Origin: Oxytricha trifallax
Taxonomy: Eukaryota > Ciliophora > Spirotrichea > Sporadotrichida > Oxytrichidae
NCBI GenBank assembly: GCA_000711775.1
Contig: ARYC01000124.1
Span: 1-64,000 of the forward strand
Direction of reading: 5' to 3'
DNA length: 64,000 nt
This document shows positions 46,624 to 61,701 of this stretch, in pieces. Position 1 is the stretch's first letter, and every line of letters begins with the position of its first letter. The notes under the pieces were generated by a model. It ran no database searches and had not been told where the DNA came from. It saw nothing but the letters and a program-made list of their open reading frames with translations. The translations under genes were made by a program, and so were the position numbers.

Positions 46624-49005
46624 CCATCTTCTTAATAAACCAAAAATTTAGATAAAGTAATATTTTCTGTATGTGACTTCATAATTAGTAAAAATTAGAT
46701 GAGTAAAATTAAATATTATCTTTAAAATAAATTGTTTTATATAATTTAAATCTAAAATGAATAAGTGAAAACAAATACTTTATTTTTTATTCATCTTTTC
46801 TTAGAATATGGTTAAATATAGGGTATGTTTGATTTGGTGAATTTCTAATACAAAATATTATTAATTTAAATCGTAAATATTACATAAAATCAATATGTAT
46901 ATTGTTTTTATTTGGATAGCTAATAAAATAATTAGTTATTAAGCTTTACTAATACAAAATGACTGCAAAGTATTCTTTTAGTTTATCATTTAAATATTTT
47001 TTTTTTAAAATTGAATTATTTTCTCCATAATAATTTTATATTCTAATAATATAATGAGACAATAAAATTAAATATTATTATAATTATGAAGCCGTATTTA
47101 TCTAATATTTTTTGCAAGTAAGATTCTAATTAAATCTTAAAAAATATAATAAAAGTATGAAAGTAAATTATTAATCATGTATATATAAGCATTAACCACA
47201 ATGCCATATAGATAATGATGGCTCTCATAAAATTTATGCTTTATATTTAACTTAAAATCTTAAGAAACTTACTTTTTTTAATAGTTATGAGTTTAATTAA
47301 AATGGTAAAATATAATTTAAATAGGTGAATACCATTTTATTTTAGTATAAATAACTAGATTGGTGCAATTAAAAAAATAATTTATGAAAGAAATGGTCCA
47401 GACAATGATTTATATAGTACATTATTATTAAAATATTATTAGAATTACTATATGTATATATGTTATTCATCAAGATTCAATAGATAAATATTTTATTTTA
47501 ATTTATCATTTAAAAATGAAAATTATTAGATTATGAAATTTTAATATTTAGAGTATAATTGGTAGAACTCGGCTTAAATTAACAAATAGCAAAATGGAGT
47601 GAAATTTTAAATTATAATATAAGATGCAATAGACTTAAAGGAGTCAATAGAAAATTGTTTATATAGGAATTAATTTATTAAATTAAGATTGCAATTTTAG
47701 TATTTAATTTACAGAAAATATGAATTTATCAACGATTTTTATTGAATTTTACAATACATATTTATCCTTATTTGTTTATTAATTATTAATATTAAAATAA
47801 ACTTTAATAAATAAATATTATATATTAAGGTATAGAAAGGTGATTTCTAAAGGTAATGTGATCTTTATTTGTAAATAAATTACATTTAACTTGAGTACTG
47901 AAACTTTAAGATAACTTATTTATTTTTATAGAAAAAATAAAGAATATAGTATTTTCTATGTAGTATGACATTAGATTTTTAGTTGCCGATGAGCTCTGGA
48001 TAACAGATATTAATGTAAGATATTTTCACGCTACGATTAAATATATAAAAAACTAGACAGACTGATCAGTGATTTGGGATGCAGAAGTAGCAGTTGAAAA
48101 GAAATACAATAGATCTTTTAAAGTGACAAATAAAGCCTGATTTTAAGATTTGAACCAGCTCCTCTATAATGTAAAGGAACTTAAAAAATCGGTCTCTAAT
48201 CACTAACTAAAGCAAAGAAAAGTAGCATTAAATTTACAAAGCTAATTCATTAATTATTATTTTAATTAAATTTGAATTTTATAAAATTCAGTCAAAAATT
48301 GTATTAGAATTTTCATGACATATCGTCATGCTAATAATCTAATTTTTTTACTAAATAAGAGTTATCATTTATTAATAATTTATTTATAATTTATTTATAT
48401 TAATTAAGAAAACAATATAATGTTTAAAGAAAGACTGTAGTTATATAACTTTTAAATACATTTCTTAAAATATAATTTAATTAATGGTGATTAAAATTCT
48501 GACTTTCTTAAATATTATAATAATCCTAAACAATCTGAAATTTATTTAAATATAAATATGGATTAGAATAAAAATGAATACTTTAATAAATTAGTAATTA
48601 AATTATCCAAGTGCTTAACAAATAATAATTCAGATTTCATAAATTAAAAAATAAAAATTATGAATTCTAAATTCCAATATCTAACAATAATTAATCTAAG
48701 ATATAAAATTTATTAAAAAAAAAGTTATTGATACCTAAACTCATTGCATTTCTCTAATCAAAATACTCAATACTTCAATAGTATGATTAAACCATCAAGA
48801 GAAAATTAAATTAATCCAATATGATATTTAAATTAAAATATATAAAAGTGGAAAATTGATCATTTTATAGATGATAACTTTTGGGAGAGGCTTTTAAAAT
48901 AAAGAAATGATAAAAATAGGGATTCTAAGATTTTAAATTTTATCAAAATAATTTTAATTTATATTTAGATGATATACATTTATTAATAGTAAAGCTGAAG
49001 TATCA
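46624..49005. other. A+T-rich spacer with one mixed-composition island
   Basis: An island at about 47960-48200 is less A+T-rich and has three short coding-like frames. I could not choose between them or show it is a gene. Confidence 0.3.
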
Positions 49006-49488
49006 CTATTTTTTGTATTTTTACTTGATTTATTTTATATTTAGGCTTAATTTTTTTAATTTAGAAATGCAATAATAATATTGATCGTTGCTTTCATCTA
49101 TTGTCAATTTAGACCATAAATTTATCCAAGTTTATACACTTTTTTCTGCAAACTTAAACATTTAAGTTTAAAATGTTGAATTTTTTGAATTTCTTTTATA
49201 ACTTTCGAAATATCTTTCCAAATGTCTGTTGTTGCTGTGCTCTCACTCTCGCCATGACTCTGTTTTCCGAGTATACTGGAAAATTCTATCCGGCTTTCTT
49301 GAATTATAGATCTTATGGAGTGGAATGCTCCTTTTCATATTCATCTCATATTGTAATCTTATAAATATAGATCTACACTTTTGTTGCATTTCCGATTCTA
49401 TTGAGAAACTTGGATTCCCATTAAAAGGAACATCCTTTCCAGATTTAAATAGTTTAGCATAGAAAAATAATTATCTTTAATTTTTAAC
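49006..49488 (-). CDS. Candidate MDS with one internal TGA
   Basis: Minus strand. One frame is open 49488-49246 and again 49242-49006, interrupted only by the TGA at 49245-49243. The first block reads Gly-Lys-Asp-Val-Pro-Phe-Asn-Gly-Asn-Pro-Ser and Arg-Lys-Pro-Asp-Arg-Ile-Phe-Gln. A 21-nt GTGAGA...AACAACAG segment covers the TGA and would splice in phase, but is unusually short. A second frame from about 49334 is also protein-like. Product unknown. An apparent plus-strand frame here is the antisense shadow. Confidence 0.5.
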
Positions 49489-50021
49489 TCAATTGTTAAA
49501 GGTTAATTTTAATTAAAAAATTAGTAATAATATATTAATCATAATAATAAGATATTAATTATATTAAAAATTATATTCAATAAATATAAAAAGTAAATTT
49601 TATATCAAATTTAAATAAAATGTATAAATTTGTAAAAAAAAGAATAAAATTAGAAAAAAGTTTTTGAAAATTTAATGAGAAAAATATACTTATAATAGAT
49701 TTACTTTATAATTTATAATTTTATCTTAAATTTATGAATTATTTAATTATATAATAATCACTACTTAATTTAAATTTATTTTTTATTATATTTCAATGTC
49801 TTTTTATTTTAATGGGTTTGGAGAGGAAATTTTTTTCAATAACTATAAAACCAACAATTTACATTGAATTAAATTTCTAAAAATTTTGTATAGATAGAAA
49901 GATTTAAAAAAATAGTATATATAGTATAATTTAATGAAAATTAAATGAATGAGTTTTGAAAAGCTAATTTCAAATATTTGAAAGAAAAATTAGAAACTAT
50001 TTTTATTTTTAAAATGATCAT

Positions 50022-50240
50022 ATGAAAAGGCTGAAGACTATATATTTCATACTCAAGTTCATGTGGAAAATGATATATAAACGGTAAATAAATTAAATAT
50101 TCCAACGATACTTATTACAGTAACATATCAGTTTAGCACTAGCAAGAAGTGAATTTTTTTTCATATAAAAGCTTGTTATAATACTGCATATTTTAAAAAA
50201 TAATAGCTAAAATTATTAAACGAAAGAAAATTCTAATTGA
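50022..50240 (+). CDS. Candidate 72-aa frame
   Basis: ATG at 50022, TGA at 50238. Basic start (Met-Lys-Arg-Leu-Lys-Thr) and a middle with Ser-Leu-Ala-Leu-Ala-Arg-Ser-Glu. A+T-rich, so chance is quite possible. Confidence 0.25.
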
Positions 50241-51764
50241 AAAAAAATATTATAATTAATTTTAATAATTTCAACGATATTTTGCTCAATCTAGCCATTT
50301 TAAAGATTCCCTAGATATATTTGATTGAATAAATACTTTCTAATTTAAATTTTCTAATAAATGAGCCGACAATAAAATTTGATAAAAATAAAAAATATAG
50401 TTATTATAGAATGAAGACAAGGATAAAAAATTGTAGTGCAATGAATTTTTTAATAATATAAGTATTTCTCTATTGATTTCTGCATGCTAAAGTATTTGTT
50501 TAAGAAATATTGATGGTAGATAAACCCCAAAACCCTTGATATTAAATTAGTATAATTTAGAGTACATTGCAAATTAATTAAAATTCACTTAGATATTATA
50601 TTTTAAAATTTACAAGGTTCTATCAATCTCAAATTTATGTTTTAGTAACATTAAGTATTATTAATTAATTTATTCTTATGATAATCTCAAAGAACGAATT
50701 CTCTTAATATTATAAAGGGAAATTTTTTTTAAAACAAACTAAATAATTGTGACGATAATTCTAGAGATAAGTATAGACCCATTGATTATGCTTTGACATT
50801 CATCATTTATATGTTAGAAGTAAGTTTATCAATTAGATTAGAAGAGATAATATTATTTATAAAATTTAATTCTTTTTCTTCCAAAAACTCTAACAAACTT
50901 TAACAAAATTATTTTTCTTACTAGTATAAGCTCGTCATTTTATTTTAATTTAGTATTCGATAATTTATAAACTATTCATGCAAAAATTCAATCGAAAACA
51001 TAACTTTAAGATTATCACTCTTTAAAAATTCTAAAATAATTTTTCATTTAAATGTTTATATTATAAATTGTAAATCTAACATCAAACAAATCATAATAAA
51101 GTAAAAATTCTAAAATCTATTAGCTCTATAAGTATCTTAAAGTTCTTTAAATTTTGAATATTTTGAAAATTATTGCTTCTAATTTTATGATAATGATACT
51201 TTGAAATCAAATATGACTATCTTTTTAATTCTATAAGCTTTTTAATTTCATAATTATCAGTTTTATTTAAAAGTATAACTTTACTAATAAATTAGAGATA
51301 TAGAAATTTTCCAAGTTTAGGAAATTAATTTAATCTATTATCATAAATTAACTATTACTAATAAAATGAAATTATTCAAACTAAAACAAACTAATAACTT
51401 AAATTTTTTCTTACAATTAAAAAGATTAACTTTGTATAGGAATTAAATCTATTAAGTATTATTATGAGAAAATCTACATAATTTTTGTTAAATTTATTAC
51501 TTTTTTCTCAAATTTTCTATTCGTTTCATCTTATTATATGTATTCTCGATTAGTTAATAAATTTATTAGTCAATCTATCGTTAAGGCATATTTTGAAAAT
51601 TTAATATGAAAGTTAAGTATGGTCAACTTCATGACTTAACTTGTCATTTAAATCAAATATAATATCTTTTTTTGTGAAAATATGTACTTTTAACTATGGT
51701 GAAAATTTACCACCAATTCGTTATAAAATCACCTTTCTAATAATCAAAAATAAATCAGTAAAAT

Positions 51765-51921
51765 ATAACACTAATAAATCAAATATTTCATTGACATTGT
51801 GAACTAGAATGTGAGAAGGTTGAAATTGCAGCAGAAATGCATCTGCAATTTAAAAAATAAACCTTTAGCGATTCTTCATAATATTTATGTATTAATTTAT
51901 CGGAATTTTAAATAAAAGTGA
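51765..51921 (+). CDS. Candidate MDS
   Basis: Open frame ending at the TGA at 51919. It contains Val-Asn-Gln-Asn-Val-Arg-Arg-Leu-Lys-Leu-Gln-Gln-Lys-Cys. No ATG. Weak. Confidence 0.25.
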
Positions 51922-54900
51922 TAGATAAAATAAAGTGTAAATACTTTTTAGATAAATTAGACCTTATTAAAATAAAATCATAGTATGAAGAATTGAAATT
52001 ATCAAAATTCAAACTAAATTAATAAAATAGACTCCTTTAAATCAAATCAAATGGCAAAGCCAATAATCTTATATAATAGATAGATTTTTAGAAGTTAGAT
52101 TCATACATAATGACAATCCGTAGGATAAATATTATTACTTTATAGTAGCATGATTTTATGGCGTATGATAAATTATTGATAATTGATAAAAAGTTAAAAA
52201 CTCTAACAAACTCTCACATATTGGAGTTTAATTTATAGTATTCTTTTTGTAATAAAGCATTATAATTAAGAGAAACCTAAAAAAATAAATAAAATATATT
52301 TAAACTTGAGTCAACCATTATATTTCAAAATTATATTGCATTCGAGTAAATATATATTTATAATTGTTGTGAAATTTTATTCAAAAACCACTTTCTAAAT
52401 TATAATATAACCTCTATATATTTAAGATAAACACGTTTTCTTTATTAAGAATTGTATATTTCATCAATCTAATCTGTAAAAATCTTCATTAATAAAATTT
52501 CAAGTTAATTAGATAATCATTTGATAATTTGATGTGATTTTCTTATAATGTATTAAATTTACTTGATTTTAGTGGTCAATATACAATAATATAAAAGAAA
52601 AAAATGGTGTCACAACAAAATATTGTGAAAGAAGCCTTTTTTACTTTATCAATTAATAAAAAAGAATCTGTCAATAATAAAATAACATTTATCTATTAAG
52701 AATAAGATGGTATAAATTATAAAAAAATATAACAAAATCTTATTTATTTTGATATTATATAATTTAATAAAGATTATTTTTTAATCACAAATATATTATT
52801 GATAAATAGAAAATATCAGGAAATTATAAAACTAAAATGAATAATAATTGACATCAAAACGATAGTTATAAATAAGTTTATATAAATTAAGTTATAATTG
52901 CAAGATTAATTTAAGAATTATCAACTGCCATGGATATAATGTGATGTATATTTTTTATAATAACATTTTCAAGAATTATTCTATTCTAGAGAACATCGTA
53001 TGTTTGTTATGATAATAGTTCAATAGAAGGTATTTTAGTTTAGTGTAATTTTAAGCAAATTCTTATATTTCATTATAAAAAGATGTGTGCTTGTTTGTAA
53101 TAATTATATATTACTTCTTTAATTTGATTATTTTCAATAATTTTACTGTGAAGCTAACGCAAATTATGTTTGCTATTAAAAAGAATATAAAATTTTAAGA
53201 ATTTTGCAATAAAAAGTAGAATGACAGGAGATCAACTTACCAATTGCGTTGTTTTCCAATACTCCACTCTTATCCATTTTTAATTTATGAATTAGTTATT
53301 ATCTTCTGTTTAAATTTAATTTGTAATAATTTTTAACTTCGATAAATAAATGCATAATATTTAATAAAAGAAAGTATCATTAAATATATTATAAAATAAT
53401 AAATTCTAGTATGATGCATCTGTTGTTTATAGAAAAGTTGTAATTAAAATATATAAATATAGAAATAAAATTAACTCTCATTCAATTAAATAGGTATATT
53501 TATTATAATTAAATTAACATAAAAAATTCTATTTAAATATATTGATTTTAAATTAATAGATATACAATCAAAAAAATTTAAATTTATTTTGTCATCTGAA
53601 ATCGGTTGCTATTGCATTAGTTAAAAACTTTAATTGTATAGGGGAATAAATTTTATAATATATAATTTAGTCTTAAAACTAAATTGGAATTTATCTTGAA
53701 AATAAGTATAAAAATAAGTAAAATTCGATATTTATATATTATATATTTAGTAAAAATCTAAAATTTGCTATTATTTAATTTTAATACTCTTTTATAATTA
53801 GATTTAAATAATGAACAAGCACATTAATATAAAGAAATAAAAAGCTAACAAGATAAATATATAACACTTTAATTATTTGATATCTTAAGCTTAAAAAGAG
53901 GGATATAATATTAAGAAAGTATCTTTTTTACGAAACTATTTAAATTGTCAAACTAACCATAGATTAGTCTGTAATTAAAACTTTGTTAAGATTCATTGAT
54001 CCTTAAAAATTTGACTCTTCATTGATATATTGTTTAATTTATTTTTTAAATAACGAATTTATAAAAACATTTACAAATTAAATAAACCTTGTCTAGTGAG
54101 AAAATTAAGTTTATTTTAAAATAATAATCTAAAGTTTAACAATCGATTAATGAATGAGATTTATTCATTAAAACATATTAAAAAATGAATGCTTGTAGTT
54201 GATCTTTTGAAGTTAAATTATTAAAATAATTTTTAGTAGTAACCTCTTTATTATTTCATTTAACTCATTTAGCGGAATTATCCATATTATATTTATCAAA
54301 TCTAAATTCTAGGGAAGATATTATTTTAAATGATTATAAATGGAATTCATTTATAAAATTTTTTCTTACTGCTTTTATGAATCTGACGACATTAAATTTA
54401 AAGATATCAAATAAAATATTTAAATAAATTTATTTTTATGCATTTATGGAATCATAGGAAGTAAATAGTGCGTATAATATAATTTTTAAATGTATTTATT
54501 TATTCTTATATTATTTTCCTTTAAAATTACTTCTTAGCAAATTTTTCTGACTTCTTAAAATTATTTTGCCTAATAACTTAAATTTTTTCATAATTTTTAA
54601 TTAATAAATTGTAGAAGTTATTGACGCTTCTTAAAAAATTGGTCAGTAACTTCACATCAAGGAATGCAAGAAACTATCATGTGAATTTTGAAAGAAGTAC
54701 TTTATTAATTATTTTATTAAGTTTTTATTACTTTGTTAACAAAAATTAAAATCAATCTTTTTAATTTTTATATAATTTAAATTAAATATATTATAATAAA
54801 AATTAGTATATTATTATTAAAAATATATATTAATATTAAACGATTGAATTTTAAATGATAATATTTATATTTGCAAATAAATGTACAAATTTATTAAAAT

Positions 54901-57900
54901 TAAAGGTTTGAAAGTCATTATATGTGGTCTGGGAAAGCAATATATAATTTTAATTAATTTATAAAGTCAACCTATATAACAATCTAAATTTAAATTTTAA
55001 ATTGAGAATATAAAAATTCCATTTTGAGTTATACATAGCAATTCGTATATATGTTTATATAAATAACCTTTAAAAAATATATATTAACACATCATGTTAT
55101 ATATTTTTATAACTATAAAATTTTCTGCAAAATTTATTATAATATGAAGTTTAATTTCTCATTTTTCCTTATTCAAAAAATATTAAAGAATAAATAATTT
55201 ACCTAATTAAACTTATTTAATTATAAATAATAAAATAAATTAAAATTTATAATTATTTAAGTTAGAATTATTATTTTATTTTATATTGCATAACTTTAAA
55301 AAAAATATTTCATAATAATTATTTTCCCTCTGTCATATTTGAATGCTGCATATTTAAATAAATATTGCATTGAGATTTAAAAATACTTCATTGCTTATTA
55401 TTTTAAATATTATTAATAATTGATAATAAAAATTATATATTATAAACAATCATATTTCATATTTCTCTTGCTGAGATTTTAAAAATAAATATAAATAATT
55501 ATTTGATTTCTATGAATTCTCTTAGTATTTCTGAGTTTCTTATGATTTAATTTAAAATTAGAATAATGTTAATTAAAAAGCTCTTAAATAGTTCTTATAA
55601 ATAATCCTTTATAGATTCATCCATTTATTTCTCACCTATCTATTTTTATATTACTATTATCTCATTTTTTCCATTTTATCAAAAAGTTTTAGCTCTAATT
55701 CCTAAAAAAATATACATTTTTTATTAAGCTATTTTAAAAATGATAAATTATGGATAAATTTCTTTCTCGGATATATTGCAAAATTTTTTATCAATATATC
55801 TCGATATTAATTAGTTTTATTTATTAAGCTCATAAAGTTATCAAATAGAATTTTTAATTTATTCATTTAAACAAAACTATTCTTATAATATTCTTTAACA
55901 TTCAATTTTTGAATATTTGTAATTCATAAAAACCTAAAAATTAGATCAAATGAGAAAATATATTTATGCTAAAAATCTCTTTATATTCCATTATTAAAAA
56001 ATTTAAAAGTTTAAGAAGTGTAGCTTATAAAATACATTTAGCTTTAAATTAGTCAGGTAAATTAAGAACTCTTTATATTCTATCAAAGTCTATTTTTAAA
56101 AAATATTATGTGTAAAATGTACAAAAAATTATCAGCGATTACTATCGATATATAAAAAGGCTGTTTTAATAAATATTTAATATAAAAATCTATAGGAATA
56201 TCAAATCATCACCTAAATCACATGATAAAAACGGAAATGTTTATTCAATAGATGAAATATAAAAGTTCTATGGAGCTATTTAGATTATCATTATTGAGTT
56301 TATTTCATTTTATGACAACTTGACAAATGGTTTATAGTATAAATATATTTATTAAATAATATTTTCTCTTTATTTATAAAGTTACTGATATTTGCCTTAA
56401 TTTAGTAAATATTAATAGATATTTTAACTTTTAATTTATAAAATTTTAATTATTTTTTTTTACATTAGAAATTCTATAAAAAATTAATAAAATAATTGAA
56501 ATATTATAGTAATATATATATTATTCTTTTTTTTAATGATAAAATAAACATAAAATCATGAAACCGTAGTTATTATTCACTAAATAATAAATTTTGGCTC
56601 ATTTGATAGAAAAATTAAAATATAGATAAACTTCAATAATAAATCTAGGTAGTTTTATTTAAATCCTTCCCTATAATTCATATAATTTACTATAATTCAA
56701 ATATTTTTTTGTAGTTATAAAATTAATAACCTAATTCTAATCAATTAACTTGCCCCTTTAACTTCATGAAATTAATACTCTAGTAAGGTGTTGATTTAAT
56801 TAAAAATATTTCTGAATACAAATATAATAGATTTTATTCATTATTTGTGATTCGTAAATTAATTAATTGCAATATTTCTGTTTTAAAAGTATTTTAATAG
56901 TATTATTTAAATAATTATAATCGTAAACAATAATATTAAAGTCTTTAAAGTAAAGAAATTAAAAATTTTTATGATGTGCAATTTGTTCTTTTAGCAATCT
57001 CTACTTTGTCTTGAATAATATAATGAAAATTAAAAAAAAATATTTATAAATACTAAGCAGGAAAATTTATTTTGAATTATGAGACTTTTCAAGACTCCCC
57101 TGGCTAGATTAAAGCAATAATTAAGTAAGTTTTAACATAAATGATTTTCCATGCTTTGAGAATGATCCTTTTGACATATCTTTAAAGACCTACAATTAGA
57201 CATATTTTATGTAAATAATTTTTATTATTAATATCAATTATATTATTATGGCAATTTTATATAAGAATATAATTTGTTTTTAAAATATAAAATTTAAAAA
57301 TACATCAAAAATTTAAGATATCCAAATACTTAATGAATTATATTATTATTATAAAGAGAAATATAAATGAATATTATAAAATAATTTTAATATATAAAAA
57401 TAATATTAAAATTGAGAAATAAATATGCAAGATTTATTTTATTTATCAATAAACTTTCATCTTTAATTTCTTTTATAAATATTTAATTATTATTAATTTT
57501 AAATATATGTTGGTTGAGAATACATTAAATACAATTATTAAGTTTATGAAAAAATTGGAAATACCCCATTTTTAATAATTCTCAATTAATTCTTGAAATT
57601 TTTCAATTTTATATAAATATTTTTTTAAAAAAATATAAACCACTGATTTAATAATTAATTACTAAATTTATTATTAATATGATATATAAATACAAATTTA
57701 TAATAAATTTAAAATTATTTCTTTGATATAAACTACTTTAATTATTCAGTTATAATTGTTTATTTTAATTGGGATAAGGAAACAAAATTGATTTTCTCAT
57801 TTTCTAAAAATTTCTTCCTAAATAAAAAAATTATCTATATTTTACCTTCTGCTTACAAGATTATTGATTTTTATTTTAAGTTTTAAGGACTATTAAGTAA

Positions 57901-58930
57901 TTATTATGTATATATATTAATTAAATTTTTTTGATTAAAATTTAATTCAAAAAACAAAAGTCTCAAACAATTAATATATTTGAAATTTATGTCGAATTAT
58001 TGTTAAAATATTAATAAAAATCATTTTTTTTCAAAATTAAACTAATTTATAGGTAATTAAATTTTTATTGATAAACTAAACCAATTTAAATATTATTTTA
58101 AAAGTGATATACTTGTGATGAATCGAATTACGTAAGTATCTACAAATAAAAAGATGAAATACTTTAGTGTTAACTATTAAATTATATTTTCTAATATTTA
58201 AACTATAATGAAATACATGATGATTATTTTTTTAGTCTTTTCATATATTCTTAATCTTTTTTGAAAGCTCCCTTAAATGAAAAAGTAGATTTTCTGAAAA
58301 TTTTTTATCAAGTCATGCTGAAAAATGAATATTTATATTTATGAAAGCTCAAAAATTTATTAAACTATATAATAAAAACATTTCAAATTTTTATTTTGCA
58401 TATTTTAAATTATCAATTTTTGTGAAGCAATTTAAATAACATAATTTCAAAATTAGTAGAATTAAAACCCCATCAATCAATTAAGACTTGAGAATTGGAG
58501 TTAAGACCAATTAAATTAATTATAAATTAATTTAATTGGCGTATAATTAGAATGTTGAGGCTAATTATTTAAGATATTTGTTCGATTAATTGATATTATA
58601 AAATAATCCAGTAAGGCATTGTAAATTTTGATTTTTTGCAAATAACTATTAATTTTTATTCTAATTGTTCTTAATCCCAATCCTCCTGTCTTTATTAGTT
58701 TATGAGGTTTTAAAATTTATCAAATTACTTTGACTTTAGGTAATTAATTTATAATTCAATAGTAATGTGTAAAAATTAAGTATTTATAGCGTCTATTCAA
58801 ATATCTAATGTAATTTTAGAAGTAGGTAAGCGAGTTAGCCATTATTTATTAATTTAAAATTATTAATTAGTAATTTTGATTTTAATTTTTTTGGGGGATT
58901 TTGGAGTTAAAACCTGTTAAAAAATTATGA
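51922..58930. other. 7 kb of A+T-rich germline DNA
   Basis: I found no convincing gene or element. A short frame with ATG at about 57080 (Met-Arg-Leu-Phe-Lys-Thr-Pro-Leu-Ala-Arg) followed by a GTAAGT donor is the only hint. Parts of 55300-56350 resemble 38800-39700 (CTCGAATGC..CATATTTAAATAAATATTG and later blocks), suggesting an old dispersed repeat. Confidence 0.35.
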
Positions 58931-59146
58931 CATGCTTTGCCATCGATTATTTTATAAGTATACATTAAAGTTTTTATCACAAGAGGTGGGATATTAGATG
59001 ATTCGAATAGGCAGATACCATAGATCGTCTTCTATCCGAGCAATTCAATTTAAAGATTCATTTACTATAATTGTAATTATTTTTAATTAATTGATTATAT
59101 GTAACTTTCCCATTAAATGCAGTCAATATTTACAGCTTTATTTTGA
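58931..59146 (+). CDS. Candidate MDS with two coding-like frames
   Basis: In the frame open 58931-59146 the core reads Gly-Gly-Ile-Leu-Asp-Asp-Ser-Asn-Arg-Gln-Ile-Pro. The next frame reads Met-Ile-Arg-Ile-Gly-Arg-Tyr-His-Arg-Ser-Ser-Ser. GC is above background at 58980-59050. Frame and limits unresolved. Confidence 0.35.
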
Positions 59147-60396
59147 TATATTTTAAAAATATATATTGAATTGAAATTAAATATTTATAAACATATAAAA
59201 TGAAATTTCTAAATTTTAATTATTTATTTAATAAAAATATAATCACAGTGAATATATTTAAGAAATTAATATTAAAATAATTTATTTTATGAATAAATTT
59301 GATAATATAAATAGATAATATCACTTATGATGATAATTTGTTTTAATATAATTTTTATTCATTATTTATTTTTTTGATTATTTACAATCAGAATATATAA
59401 TTAAAATATTTATTTATTATTAAATATTAATTAATAAGACCTTTAATGATTTTTTCTTTAGTATAATTATATAGAATTTGGAATGAAAAGGAATTAAGGA
59501 AAAAACAATTATTTTATTAATGTGTTTACAGCAAATTTCAGAAAAATTTGCCTAAAAAATTTTGGAAAGATGAGGAAGCGCTATTAAGCGAAAATAGATT
59601 GACTCAGAGATCTAATTTATTGCCTAAAAGTATAATATAGCTTTATTAATATTTCAATATATTAATATTTTATGTATAGTAAATAAATAATATATAATTA
59701 TATAACCAATGAATAATCAATAAATATTTTTTATAAAATTTATATTATTTTGTCTATAATTAAATATTTGAGGAAATTAATTTAAATTTACAGACAATTT
59801 AATTAATGTTATTGAAATATATTAAGAATTTGTTAGAAAAGAAAAAAAGAGAAGAATAAAAAAATACATCTTCAAGTAATTTAAATTTGATGAAAATATT
59901 TAGCAATCATTTACATGCATAAATATAGATTTTTATATTCAATTAATGTTTTATATTAATATTTTGAAATAATTTATTAATAATGGTGAAAAATTTGTAA
60001 AATCATGATTATATTATTCTTAAAACTATTAAATCAAAAGCACTATTCATCAATTTCAATACATCAATTAAATTAATAATAAGTATTCTTCTTTAAAATC
60101 TATTTTATTTAGAATTATAAAAAAAAAATTGTTCTAGTAGTAAAAAGAAATGATCACTCTAAGAAAAATTTAAAAAATTTATTGTATTCTTAATTTAAGA
60201 TTTTACTATAATTAGAATAAAATTTAACAACAGTAAATAATAATTCTAAATTGATCGTTAATGAAAGCTGATAAATTATGATTGAGCTGCAATTATAATT
60301 TGACATAATTTGTCTATATTAAACATTTTTAAAAAACGTTTTCAATATATTTCAAATTAATTATCAAAATTTTTACATTTGAGTTCAAAAATTAAG

Positions 60397-60823
60397 TATT
60401 TTAGGAATAAATTCGAAATTGTGAAATGAAAATGAAAATGAAATAAATTAAGTATAAATCAAAATCTTGGCAGTTAAAGTTGACCAATTTAAACGATCTT
60501 GGGCTTTTTCGATAGAGAAATAAAAATTAGCTGGACTTTATTATTCACTGGTACTATTTTATCACATCCCTTGAGCGAGATAACTTAATTTTAATTAAAC
60601 ATCTTCAAATTCATATAATTATACTCTCACATTAAAATTAAGTTATCTCGCTCAAGGGATGTGATAAAATAGCACCAGTGAATAATAAAATCCAGCTAAT
60701 TTTTATTTCTCTATCGAAAAAGCCCAAGATCGTTTAAATTGGTCAACTTTAACTGCCAAGATTTTGATTTATATTTAATTAATTTAATTTTTATTTCACA
60801 ATTTCGAATTTATTCCTACAATA
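60397..60823. mobile_element. Fold-back element, TATTGTAG family (diverged)
   Basis: Ends TATTTTAGGAATAAATTCGA...CTACAATA. Near-perfect arms around a loop at about 60600-60625. The arm sequence differs from the other copies (AAATTCG for ACATTTG, CACTGGTACT for GGCGGTACT), yet both arms changed together. Confidence 0.85.
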
Positions 60824-61700
60824 CATAATTTTAATATCTTTTTTATAAGTTTTTGATTAAATATTATTCAATATCTTATGTATGGTTCACTAGCTCTTCA
60901 TTTCCAAAGTAGAACTTACTTTAAATTAAGAGTTTCATTTTCTCAAGTTATTTTGATATCAAATATATAGTTTGTAAATTTTAATAATAATGAAACTTAT
61001 GTAGATTTCTCTATATTTACTATTGATAAAATGGAAAACAATAAGGAATTTTAAAAATAAATTAATAGAATAACTGCCTTTATATATATTATACTAAATT
61101 TAATTAGATTAATGTGAGAAAATGAAATAAAAAAGGACCATTTTGTAATTTCTATGAGAAATATACCATTTAGTTATTAATTAGTGATTATATATTCTAA
61201 ATTTATTTACATTTTTTCTAAATCGTTTGTTGTTTAGCGCAGTGTGCCAGTAGATGTCATATTAGTTATATATTATCGGTAATTTTATTATGATAATTTC
61301 CTAAGTGTTTTAGGAGAAGATTAGGTAGCGCAATCAGAAAAGACTAAGTCTAAAAATATATGAGTATTTTAGAAGATAATTAGAGAAATTGTGAAATTAA
61401 TGTGAAATAAGACTTAATAATCAGAAAAATGACAATTTTGGGAACTTACTTTATGTTTATTTTTAAATAAACGTCTATATATTCGAAGAGGTTTTGATCA
61501 TAGGTAATTTCTATATAATCCATTATAAATTTAATATATGATTTTATAATTGTATTTCGTTAAGTGATGAATTTGAATAATTTTTAATTTTCAAAAATAT
61601 ATGATCTATATCATCCATATTATTAATGAGTTAGAAATTTAATTAAGAGAGGACCAATCCCATTTATGATTATCTAAAAGAAATTTCTATTAAACTAAGG
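60824..61700. other. A+T-rich spacer
   Basis: Nothing recognised; composition becomes more mixed from about 61220. Confidence 0.35.
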
Positions 61701-61701
61701 C

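Noticed and set aside
49173-49364. Plus-strand 63-aa frame rich in Cys
   Set aside because: It is antisense to a longer, better coding-like minus-strand frame.
58990-59040. tRNA-like GATTCGAATAGG string
   Set aside because: The palindromic TTCGAA lacks the G-C closing pair and acceptor stem of a tRNA.
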